In this document: in pieces, positions 1-6,629 of the stretch
How positions within the stretch are numbered: position 1 is the stretch's first letter
How the letters are laid out: every line of letters starts with the position of its first letter
DNA from: an uncultured Lachnospiraceae bacterium
GTDB taxonomy: Bacteria > Bacillota > Clostridia > Lachnospirales > Lachnospiraceae
DNA: 30,971 nt
NCBI GenBank assembly: GCA_900539715.1
Contig: UQDA01000027.1
Location: 1 to 30,971, forward strand
Direction: 5' to 3'
Made by a program: the position numbers and the translations under genes
The notes under the pieces: generated by a model
Told to the model about the DNA's origin: nothing
Database searches by the model: none
The model's input: the letters and a program-made list of their open reading frames with translations, nothing else

Positions 1-15
1 TTCCCGTCCCAAAAA

Positions 16-49
16 AAGCCGGGCGAAAAAACCCCGCCGGTCTTTTGTC
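16..49 (+). terminator. Possible weak terminator of an upstream gene
   Basis: CCGGGCG can pair with CGCCGG, with one bulged G, around an A/C-rich loop, and TCTTTTGTC follows. The gene it would serve lies outside the window. The stem is short and the T-tract is interrupted, so the call is tentative. Confidence 0.3.
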
Positions 50-76
50 ATTCGCAGGAAAGTTTTAACGTTATGG

Positions 77-105
77 TTGAAAAAAACACAGTAGTACGTT
101 AAACT
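77..105 (+). promoter_or_regulatory. Putative sigma-A promoter of ilvD-ilvB
   Basis: TTGAAA at 77-82 and TAAACT at 100-105 are separated by 17 nt. An imperfect inverted repeat, AGTTTTAACGT at 61-71 and ACGTTAAACT at 96-105, brackets this promoter and could be an operator. The leader of about 35 nt is too short for a T-box or a leucine attenuator. Confidence 0.5.
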
Positions 106-145
106 GGTAATACATTGAGAAGAATGGAAGGAGATCGATATAAAA

Positions 146-1831
146 ATGAGAAGTGATAACGTAAAGGAAGGCGTTCAGCAGGCGCCTCACAGAAGTCTGA
201 TGAATGCTTTGGGAATGACTGCAGAAGAACGGAAGAGACCGTTGATAGGCATTGTAAATTCTTATAATGAAATCGTGCCGGGACATATGAATCTGGACAA
301 GATAACGGAGGCGGTAAAGCTCGGCGTGGCAATGGCGGGCGGGACTCCGGTCGTATTTCCGGCTATCGCGGTGTGCGACGGCATCGCGATGGGACATGTA
401 GGGATGAAGTATTCGCTCGTGACCCGCGATCTCATCTGTGACAGCACAGAATGCATGGTACAGGCACACCAGTTTGACGGTCTGGTATGTATCCCGAACT
501 GTGATAAAAACGTGCCGGGCCTTTTGATGGCGGCGGCGCGGGTAAATATCCCTACTATCTTTGTATCCGGCGGCCCGATGCTCGCAGGGCATGTACACGG
601 CAAAAAAAGAAGTCTCTCCTCGATGTTCGAGGCGGTCGGCTCAGTGGCGGCGGGTACGATGGATATGGAGGAGCTGGCGGAATTTGAAGAAAAGGTATGT
701 CCTACCTGCGGTTCCTGTTCCGGCATGTATACCGCAAACTCCATGAACTGCCTGACAGAAGCGCTGGGAATGGGCTTAAAGGGTAACGGTACGATACCGG
801 CAGTCTATTCCGACCGTATCCGGCTGGCAAAGCATGCGGGTATGCAGATCATGGAGCTGGTGCGCGCAAATATCCGTCCGAGGGATATCATGACAAAAGA
901 GGCGTTTTACAATGCGCTGACAGTAGATATGGCATTGGGCTGTTCGACGAACTCCATGCTGCATCTGCCCGCTATCGCACATGAGGCAGGTGTGGAGCTG
1001 AACATGGAAATCGCGAATGAGATTTCCTCACGCACGCCGAATCTGTGTCATCTGGCGCCGGCAGGACCGACTTATATCGAAGACTTGAACGAGGCGGGCG
1101 GCGTGTACGCCGTTATGAACGAGCTGAACAAAAAAGGGCTGCTGCATACGGAATTGATGACGGTGACCGGCAAAACGGTAGGGGAAAATATCGCAGGCTG
1201 CAAAAACAGGGATCCGGAGGTCATCCGTCCGGTGGAACATCCTTATTCCGAGACCGGAGGTATCGCTGTCCTGAAGGGAAATCTTGCACCTGATACGGGC
1301 GTGGTAAAGCGCAGTGCGGTGGTGCCGGAAATGATGGTACATGAAGGGCCTGCAAGGGTATTTGACTGTGAAGAGGACGCAATCGGAGCGATAAAGGGCG
1401 GAAAAATAGTTCCGGGGGATATTGTAGTCATTCGTTATGAGGGACCCAAAGGAGGACCCGGCATGCGAGAGATGTTAAATCCTACGTCTGCAATCGCGGG
1501 AATGGGTCTTGGCTCCAGCGTGGCGCTCATCACGGACGGAAGATTTTCCGGCGCGTCCAGAGGCGCGTCAATCGGTCATGTTTCGCCCGAGGCGGCAGTA
1601 GGCGGCCCCATCGCGCTGGTGGAAGAGGGGGATATCATCAGCATCAATATTCCCGAGAACCGTCTGGATATGAAGGTTTCCGATGAAGAGCTGGCGGCAA
1701 GACGTGCAAAATGGCAGCCGAGGGGGTGTATAAAGCCGGGGGAGCCGAAGGTAACGACGGGATATCTGGCTCGCTACCGTGAAATGGTGACCAGCGGCAA
1801 CCGTGGAGCGGTCCTGGAGATAAGAAAATAA
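146..1831 (+). CDS. ilvD: Dihydroxy-acid dehydratase
   Basis: Dehydrates 2,3-dihydroxyisovalerate and 2,3-dihydroxy-3-methylvalerate to the 2-keto acids that precede valine, leucine and isoleucine; cytoplasmic Fe-S enzyme. The 561 residues are full family length. Visible hallmarks are the NCDK motif (Cys119), the CPTCGSCSGMYTANSM segment with Cys191, the STNS motif, and C-terminal GRFSGASRG. The N-terminal segment reads VNSYNEIVPGH, as in the E. coli enzyme (VNSFTQFVPGH), and lacks the extra cysteine of plant-type [2Fe-2S] enzymes. I therefore infer the oxygen-sensitive [4Fe-4S] type, which suits an anaerobe. The start follows AAGGAGAT by about ten bases. ilvB begins 53 nt downstream without an obvious terminator, so the two are probably one operon. 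Confidence 0.97.
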   Translation: MRSDNVKEGVQQAPHRSLMNALGMTAEERKRPLIGIVNSYNEIVPGHMNLDKITEAVKLGVAMAGGTPVVFPAIAVCDGIAMGHVGMKYSLVTRDLICDSTECMVQAHQFDGLVCIPNCDKNVPGLLMAAARVNIPTIFVSGGPMLAGHVHGKKRSLSSMFEAVGSVAAGTMDMEELAEFEEKVCPTCGSCSGMYTANSMNCLTEALGMGLKGNGTIPAVYSDRIRLAKHAGMQIMELVRANIRPRDIMTKEAFYNALTVDMALGCSTNSMLHLPAIAHEAGVELNMEIANEISSRTPNLCHLAPAGPTYIEDLNEAGGVYAVMNELNKKGLLHTELMTVTGKTVGENIAGCKNRDPEVIRPVEHPYSETGGIAVLKGNLAPDTGVVKRSAVVPEMMVHEGPARVFDCEEDAIGAIKGGKIVPGDIVVIRYEGPKGGPGMREMLNPTSAIAGMGLGSSVALITDGRFSGASRGASIGHVSPEAAVGGPIALVEEGDIISINIPENRLDMKVSDEELAARRAKWQPRGCIKPGEPKVTTGYLARYREMVTSGNRGAVLEIRK

Positions 1832-1884
1832 CCGCAATATAAAGGATGCCGGGAAATAAGGCAACTGTCGGGAGGGAGAGACAT

Positions 1885-3558
1885 ATGCTGTTAACAGGTG
1901 CAGAAATCATTGTCGAGTGTTTGAAGGAGCAGGGCACGGACATCGTGTTCGGCTATCCGGGCGGCTCGATATTAAATGTTTACGACGCTTTATACAAGCA
2001 CAGAGATGAGATTTTCCACGTGCTGACGTCTCATGAGCAGGGGGCTGCCCATGCGGCGGACGGCTACGCGCGGGCGACCGGTAAGGTAGGCGTGTGCATG
2101 GCGACCAGCGGTCCGGGAGCAACAAATCTGGTGACAGGTATTGCTACGGCATACATGGATTCAGTTCCAATGGTAGCGATAACATGTAATGTAAATCTGC
2201 CCCTTTTGGGAAAGGACTCTTTTCAGGAGGTAGATATCGCAGGCGTGACGATGCCTATCACGAAACACGGATATATTGTAAAGGATATCAATATTCTGGC
2301 GGAAACGCTTCGAAAGGCGTTCCGTATCGCACAGTCCGGACGGCCGGGACCGGTGCTCGTGGATGTGACAAAGGATGTGACGGCGGCGGTATGTGATTTT
2401 ATTCCTCAAAAGCCTGTGACGATAGAAAAAAAGAGCCGGTATGAACAGGCGGATATAGATGCTGCCCTTGCGCTGATAGCGGAAAGCAAAAAGCCGTATA
2501 TCTGTCTGGGAGGAGGCGTGATACTGTCAGGGGCATCTAAAGAGGTGCGCTCTTTTGCAAAGAAGCTGGATGCGCCCGTGTGCGATACCCTGATGGGAAA
2601 AGGGGCATATGACGGTTATGATCCGCTTTATACGGGCATGATAGGCATGCACGGCACAAAAGCATCCAATCTGGGGGTGAGTGAATGCGACCTTCTGGTG
2701 GCACTGGGGGCACGTTTTTCGGACCGTGTCGTTGGAAACACGTCTCTTTTTGCTAAAAATGCGAAGATACTGCATATCGATATCGATGCGGCGGAGATAA
2801 ACAAAAATGTCCATGCGGATGTTTCTGTCGTGGGCGATCTGAAAGAAGTCCTGGAAAAGCTGACGGCGGTCATGGAACAGGCAGATCATGGGGAGTGGAC
2901 AGCGCATATCCGGGAGCTGAAGGAGAGATATCCGCTGAAATATGATAAGACAGAACTGAGCTGCCCTTATATTATGGAAGAGCTGGACCGTATTACGGAG
3001 GGAAATGCGGTCATTACTACCGATGTGGGACAGCATCAGATGTGGGCGGCGCAGTATTACCATTATACGAAGCCCCGCACCTTTTTATCATCCGGCGGTC
3101 TTGGTACGATGGGATATGGCCTGGGTGCATGTATCGGGGCAAAGATGGGCTGTCCGGATAAAATCTGCGTCAATATTGCGGGAGACGGGTGCTTCCGCAT
3201 GAATTTGCATGAACTGGCTACGGCCAGCCGTTACGGAATCCCTGTCATTCAGATCGTCATCAACAACCATGTTCTGGGTATGGTCCGCCAGTGGCAGACT
3301 CTTTTTTACGGAAAACGTTACTCTCAGACGGTATTGGAGGACAGCGTGGATTTCTGTAAAGTGGCGGAGGGGCTTGGCTGTGAAGCGATACGCGTGCAGA
3401 CAAAAGAGGAGGTTGCTCCTGCCATCGAAAGGGCGATTTCCCTGAACAGACCGGTCGTGATAGACTGCCAGATTCCGAAGGACGACAAGGTGTTCCCGAT
3501 GGTTCCTGCGGGAGCGGCTATCAGTGAAGTGTTTGACGGGGACGACTTGAAAGAGTAA
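1885..3558 (+). CDS. ilvB: Acetolactate synthase, large catalytic subunit
   Basis: Thiamine-diphosphate enzyme condensing pyruvate with pyruvate or 2-ketobutyrate, the committed step of branched-chain amino acid synthesis. The 557 residues carry the conserved catalytic Glu in SHEQGAAHAADGYAR and the ThDP/Mg motif GDG...NN (NIAGDGCFRMN to VINN). The stretch DSFQEVDIAGVTMPITKH matches biosynthetic IlvB better than catabolic AlsS. The frame is open back to 1846, but the ATG at 1885 directly follows GGGAGGGAG and gives the usual N terminus, so I chose it. No small regulatory subunit (ilvN) is encoded next to it or anywhere in the window; it must lie elsewhere or be absent. Confidence 0.96.
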   Translation: MLLTGAEIIVECLKEQGTDIVFGYPGGSILNVYDALYKHRDEIFHVLTSHEQGAAHAADGYARATGKVGVCMATSGPGATNLVTGIATAYMDSVPMVAITCNVNLPLLGKDSFQEVDIAGVTMPITKHGYIVKDINILAETLRKAFRIAQSGRPGPVLVDVTKDVTAAVCDFIPQKPVTIEKKSRYEQADIDAALALIAESKKPYICLGGGVILSGASKEVRSFAKKLDAPVCDTLMGKGAYDGYDPLYTGMIGMHGTKASNLGVSECDLLVALGARFSDRVVGNTSLFAKNAKILHIDIDAAEINKNVHADVSVVGDLKEVLEKLTAVMEQADHGEWTAHIRELKERYPLKYDKTELSCPYIMEELDRITEGNAVITTDVGQHQMWAAQYYHYTKPRTFLSSGGLGTMGYGLGACIGAKMGCPDKICVNIAGDGCFRMNLHELATASRYGIPVIQIVINNHVLGMVRQWQTLFYGKRYSQTVLEDSVDFCKVAEGLGCEAIRVQTKEEVAPAIERAISLNRPVVIDCQIPKDDKVFPMVPAGAAISEVFDGDDLKE

Positions 3559-3598
3559 CGGATGAATACTTTTTTTGATTAATAGGTTAATGAAGTAG

Positions 3599-3627
3599 TT
3601 GACTAAAGCGAAAGATGCGGGTACAAT
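3599..3627 (+). promoter_or_regulatory. Sigma-A promoter of serC-serA
   Basis: TTGACT at 3599-3604 and TACAAT at 3622-3627 are separated by exactly 17 nt, close to consensus. Transcription would start near 3634, leaving a leader of about 95 nt that holds a weak GCGCAT/ATGCGC inverted repeat (3645-3650 and 3667-3672). This makes serC-serA a unit separate from ilvDB. Confidence 0.75.
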
Positions 3628-3730
3628 AGGCGAAAAGGCTGTACGCGCATTTTTTGTTTTATGGGTATGCGCCGTTTGACAGGATAGTCCTTTTTTGATA
3701 TAGACGTTGTTTTGAGAAGGAGGAGAGCAT

Positions 3731-4813
3731 ATGTCGAGAGTTTATAATTTCAGCGCGGGCCCGGCGGTTCTGCCCGAAGAGGTCCTGCGGGAAGCTGCGG
3801 AAGAAATGCTGGATTACAGAGGCTGCGGGATGTCTGTGATGGAGATGAGTCACCGGTCGAAAATGTATCAGCAGATCATCGAAAAGGCAAAAGCAGATCT
3901 GCGGGAGCTGATGGGGATACCGGAGGATTACGAGGTGCTCTTTTTGCAGGGCGGAGCCAGTCAGCAGTTTGCGATGATTCCGATGAATCTGATGAAAAAC
4001 CGTGTCGCAGATTATATCATTACCGGGCAGTGGGCGAAAAAAGCATGGGAGGAAGCTTCTATGTACGGAAAGGCGAATGTGGCGGCATCCTCGGAGGACG
4101 GGAATTTTTCTTATATTCCGGATTGCTCTGACCTTCCGATAGATAGGGCGGCAGACTATGTTTATATATGTGAAAACAATACTATTTACGGGACAAAATT
4201 TAAAAAGCTTCCGGATACGAAGGGAAAGCCGCTCGTGGCAGATGTTTCTTCCTGTTTTTTATCGGAGCCGGTGGATGTGGAGAAATACGGCGTGATATAT
4301 GGCGGCGTGCAGAAAAATATAGGACCTGCGGGAGTTGTTATTGTTATTATCAGGAAAGACCTTGTCACAAAGGACGTTTTGGCGGGGACACCGACGATGC
4401 TGCGCTATAAGGTTCATGCAGATGCGGATTCGCTATACAATACCCCTCCGGCTTATGGGATTTATATTTGCGGTAAGGTTTTTGAATGGCTCAAAAAGCG
4501 GGGCGGTCTGGCTTCAATGAAGGAGTATAATGAAAAGAAGGCGAAAATTTTGTATGATTTTTTAGATGGCAGCAGGCTGTTTTCCGGGACAGTACGAAAA
4601 GAGGACCGTTCGCTGATGAATGTGCCGTTTGTGACAGGAAACAGCGCGCTGGATGAAAAATTTGTTTCAGAGGCAAAGAAATACGGGCTGGAAAATCTGA
4701 AAGGGCATCGCAGCGTCGGCGGTATGCGGGCCAGCATTTATAATGCGATGCCGATAGAGGGGGTAGAAAAGCTCGTTGCTTTTATGAGGCAGTTTGAAGC
4801 CGAAAATCTGTAA
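3731..4813 (+). CDS. serC: Phosphoserine aminotransferase
   Basis: PLP-dependent enzyme making 3-phosphoserine from 3-phosphohydroxypyruvate and glutamate, the second step of serine synthesis; it can also act in pyridoxal phosphate synthesis. The 360 residues are standard length. The N terminus (YNFSAGPA) and the LQGGASQQFAMIPMNL block are typical, and the PLP-binding lysine is Lys195 in GVQKNIGPAG. The C-terminal HRSVGGMRASIYNA is the family's substrate-binding end. The start follows AAGGAGGAG with good spacing. serA begins 22 nt after the stop, so steps 1 and 2 of serine synthesis are co-transcribed. Confidence 0.97.
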   Translation: MSRVYNFSAGPAVLPEEVLREAAEEMLDYRGCGMSVMEMSHRSKMYQQIIEKAKADLRELMGIPEDYEVLFLQGGASQQFAMIPMNLMKNRVADYIITGQWAKKAWEEASMYGKANVAASSEDGNFSYIPDCSDLPIDRAADYVYICENNTIYGTKFKKLPDTKGKPLVADVSSCFLSEPVDVEKYGVIYGGVQKNIGPAGVVIVIIRKDLVTKDVLAGTPTMLRYKVHADADSLYNTPPAYGIYICGKVFEWLKKRGGLASMKEYNEKKAKILYDFLDGSRLFSGTVRKEDRSLMNVPFVTGNSALDEKFVSEAKKYGLENLKGHRSVGGMRASIYNAMPIEGVEKLVAFMRQFEAENL

Positions 4814-4835
4814 AGCGGCGGAAGTGGAGGAGAGT

Positions 4836-5999
4836 ATGAGAAAATATCATTGCCTGAATCAGATCGCACAGGAAGGTCTGGATAGGTTTTCCAAAGAGTA
4901 TGAGAGGACGGAGAGGATAGAAGAGGCGGATGGCATTCTTGTGCGGAGCGCTTCCATGCATGAGATGGAGCTGCCCGAAAATCTGCTCGCTGTAGCGCGG
5001 GCAGGCGCAGGGGTAAATAATATTCCGCTTGAGCGCTGTGCAGAGAAGGGAATCGTTGTGTTCAATACGCCAGGCGCAAATGCCAACGGGGTCAAAGAGC
5101 TGGTCATCGCGGGAATGCTCCTTGCCAGCCGGGATATTGTGGATGGGATAAAGTGGGTAGAGCAAAACAGTCGGAATCCGGAGATCAGCAAGACTGCGGA
5201 AAAGGAAAAAAAGCGGTTTGCGGGTACGGAGTTGGAAGGAAAGAAGCTCGGCATTATCGGTCTTGGAGCAATCGGCGTGCGGGTGGCGAATGCAGCGTGC
5301 CATCTCGGGATGGAAGTATTCGGGTACGACCCGTATGTGTCTGTAGACGCGGCGTGGAATTTGAGCAGGGGCGTACACCATGTGCTCGATGTCAGGGAGA
5401 TATACAGCCGGTGTGATTTTATTACAGTGCATGTGCCGTTAATGGACTCTACGAAAGGGATGATAGGTACAGAGGCTGTTTCAGAAATGAAAGACGGTGT
5501 GATACTGCTGAATTTTGCCAGAGACCTTCTGGTGGAGGAAGAAGCAGTGCTGGAGGGAATTGCCGATGGGAAGATACGCCGTTATGTGTCGGATTTTCCG
5601 AATCCTGTGACAGCCGGAAAAAAAGGCTGCATCGTCATTCCGCATCTGGGAGCGTCCACAGAGGAATCTGAAATAAACTGTGCGGTGATGGCAGTGCGTC
5701 AGATGCAGGAATATCTGGAGAACGGCAATATCAAAAACAGCGTTAACTTTCCGGATTGTGATATGGGTGTATGTGCGTCCGCGAGCCGCGTTGTGGTATT
5801 CCATAAAAATATCGCGAATATGATTGCAAAATTTTCAGCGGTTGTAGGCGGAAACGGTTTGAATATCGCAAATATGATGAATCGTTCAAAAGGCGCGGTG
5901 GCGTGTACGATGATGGATTTGGAAAGCAATGCGGAAGAGGAGATTCTGGAACAGCTTGGGAAAATAGACGGGGTGTTCCGGGTGCGGAAGGTCGTATGA
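4836..5999 (+). CDS. serA: D-3-phosphoglycerate dehydrogenase with ACT domain
   Basis: Oxidises 3-phosphoglycerate to 3-phosphohydroxypyruvate with NAD, the first step of serine synthesis. The 387 residues form a D-2-hydroxyacid dehydrogenase. The Rossmann motif GLGAIG is at 142-147, the catalytic His is in IPHLGAST, and a short C-terminal ACT domain follows (about residues 318-387, from NIANMIAKFSAVVGG), probably for serine feedback or assembly. The usual ARG/DVFE-type segments read NFARDLL and SDFPNP, a variant I associate with the shorter clostridial form. The frame is open from 4794, overlapping serC, but the ATG at 4836 has GTGGAGGAG just upstream and gives a natural N terminus. Confidence 0.94.
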   Translation: MRKYHCLNQIAQEGLDRFSKEYERTERIEEADGILVRSASMHEMELPENLLAVARAGAGVNNIPLERCAEKGIVVFNTPGANANGVKELVIAGMLLASRDIVDGIKWVEQNSRNPEISKTAEKEKKRFAGTELEGKKLGIIGLGAIGVRVANAACHLGMEVFGYDPYVSVDAAWNLSRGVHHVLDVREIYSRCDFITVHVPLMDSTKGMIGTEAVSEMKDGVILLNFARDLLVEEEAVLEGIADGKIRRYVSDFPNPVTAGKKGCIVIPHLGASTEESEINCAVMAVRQMQEYLENGNIKNSVNFPDCDMGVCASASRVVVFHKNIANMIAKFSAVVGGNGLNIANMMNRSKGAVACTMMDLESNAEEEILEQLGKIDGVFRVRKVV

Positions 6000-6024
6000 C
6001 GGTATAAAAATTTTCCTGTCGGAT

Positions 6025-6070
6025 AAAAAATCCCTGCAAAAGAGCTGTCAGGCTCCTGCAGGGATTTTTT
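6025..6070. terminator. Bidirectional terminator between serA and the converging small gene
   Basis: TCCCTGCA pairs with TGCAGGGA, and an inner GAGC/GCTC stem lies within. The hairpin is flanked by A6 on the left and T6 on the right, so it works as an intrinsic terminator on both strands, ending serCA and the converging gene at 6090-6377. Confidence 0.88.
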
Positions 6071-6089
6071 GACTGTATAGTTTGCGGCT

Positions 6090-6377
6090 TTACCACTGGG
6101 TATCAAATCTGGTAATGGAGCCGTCGTCTAAATCGCCAAGGGATTTTTTGAGCTTTTCTTCGGTGGCGATGAACGCACGGTTTGCCAGATCCATATAGCG
6201 GATAAAAATATCTTCTACGGCAACGCCTTCTTCTTTGGCTATTGTTTCAAAAACGGGCATCATCCGGTCAAGCTGTACGGAAACCTGCGTTTTCTGGGGG
6301 TCAAGGTCTGGCATCGCCTGATTTGCATAGCTGGTGATGCGGTCTAAGAACTGTTTTTCCTGTTCGGTCAAAGCCAT
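6090..6377 (-). CDS. Small hypothetical protein (95 aa)
   Basis: I do not recognise a family. The protein is predicted to be soluble, acidic and largely helical, with no signal peptide, membrane segment, cysteines or known catalytic motif. The start ATG is preceded by AAAGGAG at ideal spacing on the minus strand, and the gene ends in a shared bidirectional terminator. Both support real expression. It is monocistronic, converges on serA and diverges from glgB. The mix of charged and aliphatic residues suggests a helical bundle or a protein-binding partner; this is inference only. Confidence 0.8.
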   Translation of the reverse strand: MALTEQEKQFLDRITSYANQAMPDLDPQKTQVSVQLDRMMPVFETIAKEEGVAVEDIFIRYMDLANRAFIATEEKLKKSLGDLDDGSITRFDTQW

Positions 6378-6490
6378 ATCGATTCTCCTTTAAATATAAA
6401 TTTTAAATGTAAATATTCATTCTGTCCGTCTGCGTGATTCAGGGGGCAGGCCTTTTTTGCAGGGCAAAAATTTATTATGAGCCCGCGGAT

Positions 6491-6524
6491 ATTACTGATT
6501 GCCGGTTTGCCGGTGAGCAGTAAT
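6491..6524. repeat. Hairpin-forming inverted repeat upstream of glgB
   Basis: ATTACTG (6491-6497) pairs with CAGTAAT (6518-6524). The interior continues with wobble pairs and a CCGG/CCGG core around a TTTG loop. There is no T-tract, so it is not a terminator. It lies about 70 nt upstream of the glgB -35 box and could be an operator or an RNA stem from a more upstream start. Confidence 0.5.
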
Positions 6525-6562
6525 CAGTGTTATCAAATCGCTCAGCTGTTCTATAATAACAC

Positions 6563-6591
6563 TTGCGTAATCTTCTGTCAAAATGTAAAAT
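6563..6591 (+). promoter_or_regulatory. Putative promoter of glgB-mscS
   Basis: TTGCGT at 6563-6568 and TAAAAT at 6586-6591 have a 17-nt spacer, which places the start about 33 nt before the glgB ATG. A second perfect -10 (TATAAT at 6552-6557) lies just upstream but lacks a good -35. Confidence 0.5.
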
Positions 6592-6629
6592 AAAAGTATG
6601 TATAGAAATGACGGGAGGGTATTGGTATT

